A stretch of 64,000 bases of DNA from Streptomyces sp. WZ-12 (GCF_028898845.1 NZ_CP118574.1:62001-126000), one strand, 5' to 3'. Shown: positions 1-10,156, counted from the stretch's first letter. The notes: generated from the letters alone by a model not told the origin. A program made the numbers and translations.

Positions 1-1
1 C

Positions 2-2647
2 TACATGCCGCAGAGCCACTTGGCCGGTCGCTACGCGCTGATGGGCTCGCTCGTCCGCGGCGGCGTGGGCTACTTCACCGCGCGGAGCGATCTGTCCACC
101 CTCTTCGAGGACATCGCGCTGGCCCGCCCCACGGAGCTGACCATGGTTCCCCGCGTCTGCGACATGCTGTTCCAGCAGTACCAGAGCGAACTGGACCGGC
201 GGGCCGACGAGTCCGGCGACCTCGAAGCGGCGGTCAAGGCGGACCTGCGCGAGAACTTCCTGGGCGGACGCGTCGCCAAGGCGTTCGTCGGCACCGCCCC
301 GCTCTCGGCCGAGTTGACGGCCTTCGTCGAGTCCTGCCTCGGGTTCCACCTGTACAGCGGGTACGGCTCCACCGAAGCCGGCGGGGTGCTGCTGGACTCG
401 GTGGTCCAACGTCCGCCGGTGCTCGACTACAAGCTGGCGGACGTCCCGGAACTGGGCTACTACCGCACCGACTCTCCGTACCCGCGCGGAGAGTTGCTGT
501 TGAAGTCCGAAACCCTCATCCCCGGCTACTACAAGCGCCCCGAGCTCACCGCGGAGATCTTCGACGAGGACGGCTACTACCGCACCGGCGACGTCATGGC
601 CGAGATCGGGCCGGACCGGCTGGTCTACGTCGACCGCACCAAGGACACCCTGAAGCTGTCCCAGGGAGAGTTCGTGGCGGTCTCCCGCCTGGAAGCCGTC
701 TTCCTCGGCAGCCCCCTGATCGGACAGATCTACGTGTACGGCAACAGCGAGCGCGCCCACCTGCTCGCGGTGGTGGTGCCCGCCCCGGATGCGCTGACCA
801 GGTGCGGCGGGGACACCGCCTCGCTCAAGTCGCTGCTCAGCGCGTCGCTCCAGCGCGTCGCCAAGGACGCCGAACTCAACTCGTACGAGATCCCGCGCGA
901 CTTCCTGATCGAGGCCGAGCCCTTCAGCCCCGAGAACGGCCTGCTCGCCGACAGCCACAAACTGCTCCGCCCCAGGCTCAAGGAGCGCTACGGCGAGGCG
1001 TTGGAACGGCTCTACGCCGAGCTCGCCGAGGGACAGGCCGAGCAACTGCGCACACTGCGGCGGACCGGCGCGGCCCGGCCCGTGGTGGAAACGGTAGGCC
1101 GGGCCGCCCGGGCGCTGCTGGGCAGCGCGCACGACGACCCGAGCCCCGAGGCGCACTTCACCGACCTGGGCGGCGACTCCCTGTCCGCCCTGTCCTTCTC
1201 CCAGCTCCTCCACGACATCTTTCAGGTCGAGGTGCCGGTCGGGGTGGTGATCAGCCCGGCCAACAACCTCGCGCGGGTGGCGGGGTACATCGAGGCGGAA
1301 CGACGCTGCGAGGCGCGGCGCCCCACGTTCGCCTCCGTGCACGGCGAACACAGCACCACGGTCCGCGCCGATGACCTCGCCCTGGAGAAGTTCCTCGACG
1401 CGGACACGCTGGCCGCCGCCCCGACGCTGGCCCGCCCCCGAGGTGCCGTGCGGACCGTCCTGCTCACCGGAGCCAACGGCTACCTCGGCCGGTTCCTGTG
1501 CCTGGAGTGGTTGGCGCGCCTGGCGCCCACGGGCGGCAGGCTGATCTGCGTCGTTCGGGGCAGCAGCGCCGCCGCCGCGGCGCAGCGGCTGGACGCGTCC
1601 TTCGACACCGGAGACGACGAACTACTGTGCCGTTACCGGGAATTGGCGGACGGGACACTGGAGGTGCTCGCGGGGGACATCGCCGAGCCACGCCTCGGGC
1701 TGGACGAGGATGTCTGGCGCCGGCTGACCGAATCGGTGGACCTGATCGTCCACCCGGCCGCCCTCGTCAACCACGTACTGCCGTACCGCCAGTTGTTCGG
1801 CCCCAACGTCGTCGGCACGGCCGAACTGATCCGTTTGGCGCTCACCACCCGGTTGAAGCCCATCAGCTACGTCTCCACCGTCGCCGTGTACCTCGGAGCT
1901 TCGGCCGCGGCGCTTGTTGAGGACGCCGACATCCGCAGCACCAGCCCGACCCGGCGCCTCGACGAGAGCTACGCCAACGGGTACGCCACCAGCAAGTGGG
2001 CCGGCGAGGTCCTGCTCCGCCAGGCCCACGACCTGTGCGACCTGCCGGTCGCCACCTTCCGGTCGAACATGGTCCTGGCGCACCGCAGGTATCCCGGTCA
2101 GGTGAACGTGCCCGACATGTTCACCCGCCTGCTCTTCAGTCTGATCACCACCGGCATCGCGCCGGTCTCGTTCTACCGCAACGACGGCGCACGTGCCCAT
2201 TACGACGGCCTGCCGGTCGACTTCACCGCCGAGGCCATCGCCTCACTCGGCGCCCAAGTCACCGAGGGCCACCGGACCTTCAACGCGCTGAACCCACACG
2301 ACGACGGCGTCTCCCTGGACACCTTCGTCGACTGGCTCATCGACGCCGGCCACCCGATCCAGCGGATCGACGACTACGCCGCGTGGCTCACCCGCTTCAC
2401 GGCCGCCCTCCGTGCGCTGCCGGAGAAGCAGCGTCAGCACTCGCTGCTGCCCCTGCTGCACGCCGTGGCGGAACCGGAGGAGGGCGTTGCCGGTTCGGCG
2501 CTCCCGGCCGAACGGTTCCGGGCCGCCGTGCGAGCTGCCGCGGTCGGCCCCGACGCGGACGTTCCGCACCTCTCGGTCGACCTCATCCGCAAGTACGTCA
2601 CCGATCTGCGCCGCATCGGCCTGATCCAGGCACCGCCCGGCGGGTGA
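2..2647 (+). CDS. Carboxylic acid reductase (A-PCP-R), 5' truncated by the window edge
   Basis: Carboxylic acid reductases activate a carboxylate with ATP, load it on a phosphopantetheine arm and release it as an aldehyde using NADPH. The frame is open from base 2, so the start and most of the adenylation core lie outside. Numbering from the first in-frame Met (base 5), residues 1-340 hold the end of the AMP-binding domain (GYGSTEAGG, then YYRTGD). The carrier domain has its attachment serine at residue 392 ([10 protein letters not shown]). The reductase is a Rossmann/SDR-like domain from about residue 475 ([10 protein letters not shown]) with a YATSK catalytic motif near 660. Length and order match the FadD9/CAR family. 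The substrate cannot be read from the sequence. It converges on the next gene, with 96 bases between. Confidence 0.88.
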   Translation, partial: YMPQSHLAGRYALMGSLVRGGVGYFTARSDLSTLFEDIALARPTELTMVPRVCDMLFQQYQSELDRRADESGDLEAAVKADLRENFLGGRVAKAFVGTAPLSAELTAFVESCLGFHLYSGYGSTEAGGVLLDSVVQRPPVLDYKLADVPELGYYRTDSPYPRGELLLKSETLIPGYYKRPELTAEIFDEDGYYRTGDVMAEIGPDRLVYVDRTKDTLKLSQGEFVAVSRLEAVFLGSPLIGQIYVYGNSERAHLLAVVVPAPDALTRCGGDTASLKSLLSASLQRVAKDAELNSYEIPRDFLIEAEPFSPENGLLADSHKLLRPRLKERYGEALERLYAELAEGQAEQLRTLRRTGAARPVVETVGRAARALLGSAHDDPSPEAHFTDLGGDSLSALSFSQLLHDIFQVEVPVGVVISPANNLARVAGYIEAERRCEARRPTFASVHGEHSTTVRADDLALEKFLDADTLAAAPTLARPRGAVRTVLLTGANGYLGRFLCLEWLARLAPTGGRLICVVRGSSAAAAAQRLDASFDTGDDELLCRYRELADGTLEVLAGDIAEPRLGLDEDVWRRLTESVDLIVHPAALVNHVLPYRQLFGPNVVGTAELIRLALTTRLKPISYVSTVAVYLGASAAALVEDADIRSTSPTRRLDESYANGYATSKWAGEVLLRQAHDLCDLPVATFRSNMVLAHRRYPGQVNVPDMFTRLLFSLITTGIAPVSFYRNDGARAHYDGLPVDFTAEAIASLGAQVTEGHRTFNALNPHDDGVSLDTFVDWLIDAGHPIQRIDDYAAWLTRFTAALRALPEKQRQHSLLPLLHAVAEPEEGVAGSALPAERFRAAVRAAAVGPDADVPHLSVDLIRKYVTDLRRIGLIQAPPGG

Positions 2648-2743
2648 TGCGGCGGCTCCGTTCGGCCCCGCCGGTGCGCGCACGCGCATCCCCGCGCAGC
2701 GGCTCGGGGCGAGCCGGCAACTCCCGCCGATGGGAGGCGAGCC

Positions 2744-4033
2744 TCAAGGGCGGCGGGTCCGCTCGGTGAGCCACCCCGCCATCGCCCGCACGCCCAGGCC
2801 GATCGCGCGCTCGTCCGGAGCGAAGTCCGGAAAGTGCGGGTAGGCGGTGTCGACGGAGGCGCCGGGGCGGCGGACGCCGAGGAAGGTGTACGTACCCGGG
2901 ACGCGTTGCAGATAGAGGGCGAAGTCCTCGCCGCTGAAGGGAATGGCGGCCTGCATCACGGTCACCGCGTCCCTGCCGAGCGTGCGGCGCAGATGACGGG
3001 CGAGGGCGCGGGCATCGGCTGCCGGGCAGACCATGGCCGGGAACGGCTCTGCGGGGAAGGCCACTTCGGCCCCCGAGTACCGCCCGGCCACTTGCCGTAT
3101 CTCCTCGCGCACCTCCCGATACCGCTCCGGCGGCCAGCAACGCACGGACGCCCGCACCGCGGAGCCCTGGGCCCCGGCTCGGGCAAACACGAACCGGGCG
3201 AGCGGACTGTCCGGCCGCTGCAGATCAGCGACCAGCCGGGCCAACTCCGCGGCCGTCTTGGGCTGCGTGACCGTGGCGAGGGCGCCGATCCCGGCGGCGA
3301 GCTGCCGCGCGGCCACGGGCGCATCCGGTCCGTGGAGGTCCACCTCGGCGTGGTCCAGGCCGGGCAGCCCGAAGCCCGGCGTCACGGCGAACTGCCCCAC
3401 CGGAAACGGTCCGCAGTGCAGGGCATGGATCTCCTGGACCCCGGTGCGCTCCAGCACTCCGGAATCCAGCATCCTGCGGGCTCCCGCCAGCGACTCCTCG
3501 GCGGGCTGGAAGAGGAACACCACCGTCCCGCTGAGCCGTTGCCGCATCCCGGCCAGGACCTGCGCGACCCCTACGGCCACCGTGGTGTGGATGTCGTGCC
3601 CGCAGACATGCGCCGTCGCGGTGCCACCCCCGATGATGCCTTCGGGCGGCACCGCGTCCATGTCGGCCCGGTAGGCGACCGTCCGACCCGGCAGACAGCC
3701 GCGCAGGACGCCGACCACGCCGTTACCACCCACTCCTGTCGTCACGCTCAATCCGGCGTGCCGCAGTCTCTGAGCTACCAGGCCGGCGGTGCGGCGTTCC
3801 TTCCCCGGTGCCTCGGGGTGCCGGTGGATGTCCCGCCGCAATGCGACCAGTTCACGTTCCAGGCGGGCCACCCCGGTGGCCACTTCCGGGCGCGCCACCG
3901 GTCGGCCCAAGGCGTCGGCGAAGGCCGGCCGCCCGCACCATATCCCCACACCCGACGCCGCCACGGCCCCGAGCAACGTACGACGCGCCAGCGCACGTCC
4001 CTCGGAACTGACACTGGGACCAGGACTGTTCAC
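2744..4033 (-). CDS. Secreted M20-family amidohydrolase
   Basis: M20 metallopeptidases of the amidohydrolase branch cleave N-acyl amino acids or similar amides using a two-metal site. Metal and catalytic motifs are visible: YRADMDAVP, VCGHDIHTT and QPAEES. A Tat-like leader near the N-terminus (RALARRTLLGAVAASG, followed by a hydrophobic run and AFA-D) suggests export. The frame is open to an ATG at 4141, but the GTG at 4033 is preferred because GGGGGAG lies just upstream of it; this gives 429 aa with the twin arginines about 16 residues in. The substrate is unknown. A second, cytoplasmic-looking M20 enzyme is at 42186-43412. Confidence 0.8.
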   Translation of the reverse strand: MNSPGPSVSSEGRALARRTLLGAVAASGVGIWCGRPAFADALGRPVARPEVATGVARLERELVALRRDIHRHPEAPGKERRTAGLVAQRLRHAGLSVTTGVGGNGVVGVLRGCLPGRTVAYRADMDAVPPEGIIGGGTATAHVCGHDIHTTVAVGVAQVLAGMRQRLSGTVVFLFQPAEESLAGARRMLDSGVLERTGVQEIHALHCGPFPVGQFAVTPGFGLPGLDHAEVDLHGPDAPVAARQLAAGIGALATVTQPKTAAELARLVADLQRPDSPLARFVFARAGAQGSAVRASVRCWPPERYREVREEIRQVAGRYSGAEVAFPAEPFPAMVCPAADARALARHLRRTLGRDAVTVMQAAIPFSGEDFALYLQRVPGTYTFLGVRRPGASVDTAYPHFPDFAPDERAIGLGVRAMAGWLTERTRRP

Positions 4034-4392
4034 GATCTCCCCCGATTTCTCCGCGATGGCCTCCCAGCTTCCCGGCGGCAACGGCCGTGGACCATCCCGT
4101 AAACCCACCGGTCCAGGGTAGGGGAAACCCCCGGACGCCAACCAAGCGCCACGGTAGGGGAGTTCGCCTCGCCATGCGTCACCTGCCCTGCGACTGGTGG
4201 CGTGCCGCCGCCGAAGGCCACTCCCCGCTTCCCGTCGAACGCCCCACCCACAGTAGCCAGTTGGCCAATCGTCAGCGCAAATACGCCATCCTCCATATCT
4301 ACTGAATCTCCATTTGCCACACGATGGCAGACTCTGTCCGCCGTCCCCGGCATATGCCGATGGACGACCGACTCGGCGAAAGGAGGCCCTCT
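4034..4392. other. Divergent intergenic region
   Basis: This separates the minus-strand amidohydrolase from the plus-strand lectin gene and must hold both promoters. It is somewhat richer in A and T around 4255-4320. No convincing promoter hexamers or repeats were identified. The only clear signal is the lectin ribosome-binding site at 4379-4386. Confidence 0.5.
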
Positions 4393-4854
4393 ATGAAGAA
4401 GAGGGTCAGTGCACTCCTCGCAGTTGCTACGCTCGCCACCCTGTCACTCGCCGGCCAGGCCAGTGCCGCCGTCCCAGGCACCTCGGCCGCCGCGGCCAGA
4501 ACCGCGGCCACGGCGAGACCCGCGTCCGACCAGGTGCTGGACGCGCCCGCCGCGCTGGAACGGGGCGAGTCCTGGACTTCCGACACGGCCCGACTGGTCA
4601 TGCAGACCGATGGCAACCTCGTCGTCTACGACGAGTTCGGCCGGGCCCGCTGGGACACCTCCACCGTCAACCAGGGCTGGCGGGCCGTCTTCCAGACCGA
4701 CGGCAACTTCGTCGTCTACACCCGTACCGGACGCCCGGTGTGGAACTCGCAGACCGCCGGCCACCCCGGCTCCCGGCTCGTGGTCCAAAACGACGGCAAC
4801 GTCGTGATCTATGACGGAAGCCAGGCCATCTGGAACACCGGCACGGCCCACTGA
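4393..4854 (+). CDS. Secreted B-type (bulb) lectin domain protein
   Basis: A small exported protein with a mannose-binding bulb-lectin fold. The start at 4393 is set by AAAGGAGG six bases upstream; it opens with a Sec signal peptide (MKKRVSALLAVATLATLSLA, cleavage after AQ/ASA). A mature chain of about 120 residues carries three copies of the sugar-binding motif QxDxNxVxY: QTDGNLVVYD, QTDGNFVVYT and QNDGNVVIYD. Total length is 153 aa, a single lectin domain with no catalytic partner. It is transcribed alone and followed at once by a strong hairpin. The family binds mannose-type glycans, but which glycan and why it is secreted is not known here. Confidence 0.85.
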   Translation: MKKRVSALLAVATLATLSLAGQASAAVPGTSAAAARTAATARPASDQVLDAPAALERGESWTSDTARLVMQTDGNLVVYDEFGRARWDTSTVNQGWRAVFQTDGNFVVYTRTGRPVWNSQTAGHPGSRLVVQNDGNVVIYDGSQAIWNTGTAH

Positions 4855-4870
4855 CCCGGGCCCGCCCCCG

Positions 4871-4905
4871 GCCGTCGGCAGGCCGCTCCCCGGCCTGCCG
4901 ACGGC
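4871..4905 (+). terminator. Hairpin after the lectin gene
   Basis: A perfect 14-bp stem (GCCGTCGGCAGGCC paired with its reverse complement) with a 7-base loop starts 16 bases after the lectin stop codon. There is no T tract, which is usual for Streptomyces terminators. Confidence 0.7.
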
Positions 4906-5259
4906 ACCTCATCGGGTGGTAGCCGCACGCTTCGTCGGCAATTGCCCCACCCCCTCCTCGCCTCCACCCAACGCGTCGGTCGGTGACCCGCGCAGTGCGC
5001 ACAGCACAGCGAGGCAGGGCGGAGCGGGGTCGGCACCGCCGGCTGCACGGACGCCGAAGGAACGGGACCCAATCGGCGGACAGGCTCGAAATCCCTTACC
5101 TATCGCCGGAGTTGGCTGAGAACACGCCACCCAACGGTCGGAAAACGGCATGGACATCTGCTGTTCACCGTCACCCTCTACCCGCACGGACCACGGGGCT
5201 GCTGCCATGGCGTCACTCACCCGGCACCCTGCCGGGCCCCTCCCCCACACGGAGCCCCC
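4906..5259. other. Gene-free stretch between lectin and HNH-like gene
   Basis: About 350 bases without a supportable gene. The open frames here do not look like protein. It should contain the promoter of the following gene; GGAG at about 5250 is that gene's likely ribosome-binding site. No repeat or other motif was seen. Confidence 0.5.
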
Positions 5260-5781
5260 ATGCGATCGACACAACGTCTCGCCTCCGCCATAACGGCCAC
5301 CGCGCTCACCGTCGCCGGACTCGCCCTCACCATGGGAAGCGCCCACGCAGCCACCTGCTCAGCATCGCACCTACCGCTTCCCGACCCCATCTGCCAGCCG
5401 GGCGCCTACAACCCCGACGTCACCCAGTCGACGATCGAATCGACGATCTGTGTGCCCGGTTGGACCAAGACCGTCCGACCGCCCGTCTCCTACACCAACC
5501 CCCTCAAGGTCAAGCAGATCGGCGAGTACGGATACTCGGACACCGACACCGCCGACTACGAGGAAGACCACCTCGTTCCCCTCGAACTGGGCGGCGCCCC
5601 TCGCGACCCGAAGAACCTGTGGCCCGAGCCCCGCTACGGCGATCAGCCGGCGGCCAGCAAGGACTCCGTGGAGAACAAGCTCAAGACCGCGGTGTGCGAC
5701 GGCACCGTCCAACTCGATGCCGCACGCAGCGCCATCGCCACCGACTGGACCACCGCCCTGTCAAAGGTCGGAATCGGCTGA
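5260..5781 (+). CDS. Secreted HNH-nuclease-like protein
   Basis: A 173-aa protein with a clear Sec signal peptide (about residues 1-30, ending SAHA-A). The mature part has four cysteines likely to form disulfides (two in the first 20 mature residues). The core motif YEEDHLVPLELGG followed by PKNLWPEP is typical of the small HNH/beta-beta-alpha metal nuclease fold, where the DH pair and the later N act at the metal. Small secreted proteins with this signature are common in streptomycetes and are usually annotated as HNH endonuclease signature proteins; the biological role is not settled. It is monocistronic, with a hairpin downstream. Confidence 0.75.
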   Translation: MRSTQRLASAITATALTVAGLALTMGSAHAATCSASHLPLPDPICQPGAYNPDVTQSTIESTICVPGWTKTVRPPVSYTNPLKVKQIGEYGYSDTDTADYEEDHLVPLELGGAPRDPKNLWPEPRYGDQPAASKDSVENKLKTAVCDGTVQLDAARSAIATDWTTALSKVGIG

Positions 5782-5813
5782 CCGCGGACCGGTACGAGGG
5801 ACCCCACTCCGGC

Positions 5814-5842
5814 GTTGACGGCCGCGGAAGGTGGCCGTCAAC
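5814..5842 (+). terminator. Hairpin after the HNH-like gene
   Basis: A perfect 10-bp stem (GTTGACGGCC with its complement) and a 9-base loop begin 33 bases after the stop codon. It may also end transcription of the convergent monooxygenase gene, whose stop is at 5957. Confidence 0.6.
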
Positions 5843-5956
5843 ACCGGGCGCAACATCGCGACGACGGACCGACATCACCGTCCAGGCACCTGCGTTCCTG
5901 CACCGGCCCGCCCTCGGAGAGCTGTTCTTCATGCCGGTGCCGATACGCCAAGCCGG

Positions 5957-7525
5957 TCACTTCTGCGGGTCGATGAGGATCTTGCAGGGGATTGCCACGG
6001 GGTTGCCGAACCAGTGCATGAGGGCCTCCCGCAACTCCTCCGCGGCCTCGCCCACCGGTGTCGAGGGCGCCCCGATCCACGCTGCGTGCCCGTCCGGGCG
6101 GACGAGGACCGCGCGGGCGTGCTCCAGGGCGCATGGGTGGGTGTGGGCGGTGGTGACCCGGTCCGCCCATGGGTGGGCGGCGGAGGTGAGGGGTTGACGG
6201 TGCGTCGTGTCGTTGAGGAGCAGGACGCCGCCGGGCGTGCGGGTCAGCAGTGCCGTGAGGTTGTCCCCGTCGTCCTGGCCCAGCGGGATGTCGGGCACCA
6301 TCCGTCCCGCCCAGCGGTGTTCGGGGTCTCCTGAGGCGGGGTAGCGGGTGCCGACAGCGGTGATCGTCTCGGCCAACGGGCCTGCTGCGTCCCCGGATTC
6401 GGCCAGTTCGGAGAGCAGATCGCGGACGGGGGCCAGGGGGTCGTCGTCCCCGTTGACCTGGGTGAGCACCGCCTGCGCGCGGGTGTTGCGGAGCAGGCGC
6501 TCGCCGGCCGCGTGGCGCTCGTCGTGGTAGGTGTCGAGGAGCGTGTCCGGTGCCTGGCCGCGTGCTACCAGGGCGAGCTTCCAGCCCAGGTTGACGGCGT
6601 CGTCGAGCGCCGCGTTGACGCCGATGGCGCCGGCCGGCGGGTGGATGTGCGCGGCGTCCCCGGCCAACAGCACCCGACCCGCCCGGAACTGCTCGGCGAG
6701 CCGCGCCGCGTCCCCGAACCGGGTCAGCCACAGCGCCTCGGCGATCTCGGCCCGGTGTCCCAACGCGGTATCGATCGCGTGCTGGAAGGCGCTCGGCGAG
6801 ACCGGCTCGCGCGGGTCTGCGGGCGGTGCCGGGTCGGCGGTGAGGAGACGGACGTAGCCGGGGCGTGGGATCGCGAACACCGAGCGGCCGTCGGGCCCGG
6901 TATGGGGGCCGAACGGAACGGTCGACGGGTCGGCGAGCACCACGTCCCCGAGCAGGGTGAACCGCCGTGCGGGCGTGCCGGGGAAGCCGATCCCGGCCGC
7001 CTTCCGCACCGTGCTGCGGCCCCCGTCGCAGCCAACCAGCCATCGACAGCGCATGGTTGACGGTCCGTCCGGGCCGTCGACCTCGACCGTGACGCCGGCA
7101 CCGTCCTGCCGCAAGCCGGTCAGGCACCGGCCGCGGAGGAGGCGCGCGCCCGACTCCACGGCCCACTCGGCGAGCAGTTCCTCCACGCGGGTCTGGGGGA
7201 TGCCGAGGACGTAGGGGTGTTCGGTGCGCATGGCGGCGAGGTCGAGGCGGGCTGCGCCGACGAACATGGTCGTCGGGACGGTCGGCCCCTCGGCCAGGAA
7301 GCGGGTGGCAAGGCCCCGGCGGTCGAGCAGTTCCAGGCTGCGGGCGTTGAGGTTGAACCCGCGGCAGAATCCCGGCGGTTCGGGGTCCCGCTCCAGGACC
7401 CGTGCCCGAACCCCCGCGCGCCCCAACTCCCCGGCGAGCGCGAGCCCGGCCGGCCCGGCGCCGGCTATCAGGACGTCGACGACCTCGCCTTGCGATGCGG
7501 TGTCACTCACCGCGGTGTCACTCAC
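5957..7525 (-). CDS. FAD-dependent aromatic monooxygenase (class A)
   Basis: A flavin hydroxylase of the PHBH-like family, which inserts one oxygen atom into an aromatic ring using NAD(P)H. Motifs: GAGPAGLALAGELGRAG (dinucleotide fold, near the N-terminus), GCDGGRSTVRK (DG motif), and GDAAHIHPPAGAIGVN (GD motif). At 522 aa it fits the polyketide-hydroxylase and rifampicin-monooxygenase-like branch. The GTG at 7525 is preferred to longer starts because a GGAGGGG lies 7 bases upstream and it overlaps the padR stop by 8 bases. That overlap indicates co-translation with the PadR repressor, which likely controls it in response to a phenolic or drug-like ligand (inference). Confidence 0.87.
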   Translation of the reverse strand: MSDTAVSDTASQGEVVDVLIAGAGPAGLALAGELGRAGVRARVLERDPEPPGFCRGFNLNARSLELLDRRGLATRFLAEGPTVPTTMFVGAARLDLAAMRTEHPYVLGIPQTRVEELLAEWAVESGARLLRGRCLTGLRQDGAGVTVEVDGPDGPSTMRCRWLVGCDGGRSTVRKAAGIGFPGTPARRFTLLGDVVLADPSTVPFGPHTGPDGRSVFAIPRPGYVRLLTADPAPPADPREPVSPSAFQHAIDTALGHRAEIAEALWLTRFGDAARLAEQFRAGRVLLAGDAAHIHPPAGAIGVNAALDDAVNLGWKLALVARGQAPDTLLDTYHDERHAAGERLLRNTRAQAVLTQVNGDDDPLAPVRDLLSELAESGDAAGPLAETITAVGTRYPASGDPEHRWAGRMVPDIPLGQDDGDNLTALLTRTPGGVLLLNDTTHRQPLTSAAHPWADRVTTAHTHPCALEHARAVLVRPDGHAAWIGAPSTPVGEAAEELREALMHWFGNPVAIPCKILIDPQK

Positions 7526-8138
7526 CGTCGGTCCCCTCCGGCCACGTGAGCGTCCCGCGCTCGATCTCGTCGGCGGTGCCTTCCACCCAGGCGAGTTCGG
7601 CCCGCGCCATGGCGGCGGCGTACTCGGCCTCGATGACGAACAGGCGTGGCGCGTGGTGCTCCTCGCGGGCCGCGCGGTGGGCCTCGGCGCCCTCCGCGAT
7701 CCGCTCCCGCAACGCGGTGGCCCGCTCGCGCAGCGCCTCCGCGGCACGGACGCGGCCCAACGCGCCGAGGTAACCGACGGCGGAGAGGAACCGCGGGTAC
7801 TCGGGCGAGGGCTCTCGGATCAGCTCGTCGAGCCAGTCGGTGAAGCCGTCCCGCCCGGCGTGGGTGTGGCGGTAGACGGTGCGGGCCGGGCGGTTGCCGA
7901 CCTGTTCGGTGCCGTCCGCCTCGATCCATCCGTCCCGCGCGAGCGCGCGGACGGTGTCGTAGAGCGATCCGGTCGTGAGCTTGAACGCGCGCTCCATACC
8001 GCGCTCGCGGAGCGCGCCGGCCATGGCGTGGGGGTGCATCGGCCGCTCCAGCAACAGCCCGAGCACGGCAAGGGCGAGGGCGTTGGCGGGCCGCTTCGGG
8101 GGCTTGGGGACGGCGGTGGGGTGTCGACGGGTGGGCAT
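7518..8138 (-). CDS. PadR-family transcriptional regulator
   Basis: A PadR-type repressor with an N-terminal winged helix (from about residue 20: ALAVLGLLLERPMHPHAMA, then TTGSLYDTVRALARDGWIE). The C-terminal helical dimerization part is rich in Ala, Arg and Glu and is likely coiled coil. The longest frame starts at 8174, but the ATG at 8138 has GGAG 4-5 bases upstream and gives the usual family N-terminus. It is first in a two-gene unit with the overlapping monooxygenase, so it probably represses its own operon; no operator could be pinned down. Confidence 0.85.
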   Translation of the reverse strand: MPTRRHPTAVPKPPKRPANALALAVLGLLLERPMHPHAMAGALRERGMERAFKLTTGSLYDTVRALARDGWIEADGTEQVGNRPARTVYRHTHAGRDGFTDWLDELIREPSPEYPRFLSAVGYLGALGRVRAAEALRERATALRERIAEGAEAHRAAREEHHAPRLFVIEAEYAAAMARAELAWVEGTADEIERGTLTWPEGTDGE

Positions 8139-8264
8139 GGAGCTCCAGTGCGCCGGGTTGATGGGTTTGACCACTAGGTATCGATTACTCGGTTCCGAGC
8201 ATATGAGAGTGGAGATGCCGGCCGCAAGCGCGTGGGGCCTGAGAGCAGGTGCGGCGGGGCACCC

Positions 8265-9497
8265 TCAACTACGCGACCGCGCCGGCAGGGTGACCCGTAC
8301 GCGCAGCCCGCCGGTCGGCTGCGCCCAGGCGGTCACGGTGCCGTGGTGGCCGCGCGCGATGGACCGCACGATGGCCAGGCCCAGGCCGTGTCCGGTGCGG
8401 TCGCTGGCCACGCGGGGGCGGGCCCGGTAGAAGGGCTCGAACAGGCGGCCCACCACCTCCGGGGCCACCACCGGCCCGGTGTTGGTGACTTCCAGAACGA
8501 CCTGGTCGGCGCGGTTGTCGACCCGTACCTGCACCGTGCCGCCGGGCACGTTGTGGGTACGGGCGTTGTCGACGAGGTTGATGACGAGTTGCCGTAGCAG
8601 CGTGGCACTGCCGTGGACGCTGCCGGCAGCCGCGCCGGTGGAGGTGGTGGTGAAGGTGACGGAGATCCCGGTCGTCCCTTCCGTCTCGTCCGTGCCGTCC
8701 GGCTGTTCGGCGGCCGTGGCGTTGACCACCCCTTCGGCGAGCGCGGCCAGGTCAACCGGTTCCGCGTCCGGGATCGCCTGGTCCGCCACCGCGAGCTGGA
8801 GCAGTTCCTGCACCACGCGGATGTTGCGCTCGTTGGTCTCCCGCAGCATCGGCACCAGCTCGGCGAACTCGTCTCGCGACGGATCGGACCCTGCCATCTG
8901 GAGGATCGCCCGCGTCGTGGCGAGTGGGGTGAGCAGCTCGTGCGAGGCGTTGGCGGCGAACCGTTGATGGGCGGCGAAGGACTCTTCCAGGCGACCCAGG
9001 GTGGTGTCGAAGGTGTCGGCCAACTGCTTCAACTCGTCTGCCGGGCCTACGGCGTTGATGCGGTACGACAGGTCCCCTTCGCTGGCCTTGGCCGCGGCCC
9101 GGTTGATGGTGTGCAGGGGCGCGAGCAGCCGCCGCGAGAGGATCCATCCCGCGCCGAGGCCGACGACCAGGACGAGGAGCACCCCGCCGATGGAGACCAG
9201 GAGGACGGTCGACCAGACGTCCTCCTTGTCGCGGATCAGTCCGGACGTGTCGAGCGGCTGGCCCTTCTGCAGGTCTTTGGGGGGCTGGGTGTCTGGGGTC
9301 GGGCCGGGCGTGAGGGACGTTGGGGGCGGCACCTTGACGGGGGTGGTGAGGTCGTAGGTGGGCAGGTAGCGGATGCCGACGTAGATGATGGCGACCATCA
9401 GCGCCGAGCAGGCGGCCAGGGCCCCGCCGAAGCCGAGGAAGAGCCTGGCATGGATGCTGAGCGTGCGGAGCCGGTCGCGGCCCCGGCGGAACCTCAC
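8265..9497 (-). CDS. Two-component sensor histidine kinase
   Basis: A membrane histidine kinase of 410 aa. Transmembrane helices lie at about residues 19-45 and 96-120, around a short Pro/Thr-rich extracytoplasmic loop (about 50 residues). HAMP follows, then the DHp helix with phosphoacceptor H186 (FAANASHELLTPL), then the ATPase domain with N box NLVDNARTHN and G box GHGLGLAI. The GTG start at 9497 overlaps the response-regulator stop by four bases (GTGA). The large open frame continuing upstream to 10670 is only read-through of the antisense frame. With the response regulator and the divergent ABC exporter it forms a sensing and export module of the kind used against membrane-active compounds; the signal is unknown. 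Confidence 0.9.
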   Translation of the reverse strand: MRFRRGRDRLRTLSIHARLFLGFGGALAACSALMVAIIYVGIRYLPTYDLTTPVKVPPPTSLTPGPTPDTQPPKDLQKGQPLDTSGLIRDKEDVWSTVLLVSIGGVLLVLVVGLGAGWILSRRLLAPLHTINRAAAKASEGDLSYRINAVGPADELKQLADTFDTTLGRLEESFAAHQRFAANASHELLTPLATTRAILQMAGSDPSRDEFAELVPMLRETNERNIRVVQELLQLAVADQAIPDAEPVDLAALAEGVVNATAAEQPDGTDETEGTTGISVTFTTTSTGAAAGSVHGSATLLRQLVINLVDNARTHNVPGGTVQVRVDNRADQVVLEVTNTGPVVAPEVVGRLFEPFYRARPRVASDRTGHGLGLAIVRSIARGHHGTVTAWAQPTGGLRVRVTLPARSRS

Positions 9498-10156
9498 TCG
9501 GTCCCCAGGTAGTAGCCCGCGCTGATCGCGGTGTGCACGAGTCGGGGTTCGCCGAGCTTCCTGCGCAGGGTGTGCACCACCAGGCGTACGGCGTTGGTGA
9601 GCGGGTCGGTGTGGGCGTCCCACGCCTTGTCCAACAGGTATTCGGGGCTGAGGACCCCGCCTTCGGCGCGCATCAGCAATTCCAGGACGGCCAGTTCCTT
9701 GGGCGTGAGGCGGATCTCGGTGCCCGCTCGCGTCACGCGGCGGCGATGGGTGTCGAAGCTGAGGTCGGCGAAGGTCAGGACGGGTGGGTGCGCCATCGGG
9801 CTGCGTCGGTACAACGCCCTCAGTCGGGCGACGAGTTCGGGGAAGTCGAAGGGTTTGGCGAGGTAGTCGTCCGCGCCCAGGCTGAGGCCCTCCACCTTGT
9901 CGCCGAGTCGGCCCGCAGCGGTGAGCATCAGGATGCGGCAGTCCAGGCCCATGGCGACGATGCGGCGGCAGACCTCGTCGCCGTGGACCTCGGGCAGATC
10001 GCGGTCGAGCACCACCGCGTCGTAGTCGTAGACGGCGACGCGGTGCAGCGCGGTGTTGCCGTCGTGCACGACGTCGACGGCGATGGATTCGCGGCGCAGG
10101 CCGAGCTCCAGGACGCGCGCCATGTACTGCTCGTCCTCGACCACCAAAACCCGCAT
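9494..10156 (-). CDS. OmpR/PhoB-family response regulator
   Basis: A 220-aa response regulator. The receiver domain (1-120) has the acidic pair E7/D8, phosphoacceptor D51 (AVVLDRDLP), the switch Thr (MLTAAG) and the Lys in YLAKPFD. The C-terminal winged helix (about 125-220) has ELAVLELLMRAEGGVLSPEYLL and the recognition region NAVRLVVHTLRRKLGEP. It is first in the operon and its stop overlaps the kinase start. It probably regulates the divergent exporter genes and itself through the shared region 10157-10344. Confidence 0.92.
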   Translation of the reverse strand: MRVLVVEDEQYMARVLELGLRRESIAVDVVHDGNTALHRVAVYDYDAVVLDRDLPEVHGDEVCRRIVAMGLDCRILMLTAAGRLGDKVEGLSLGADDYLAKPFDFPELVARLRALYRRSPMAHPPVLTFADLSFDTHRRRVTRAGTEIRLTPKELAVLELLMRAEGGVLSPEYLLDKAWDAHTDPLTNAVRLVVHTLRRKLGEPRLVHTAISAGYYLGTE

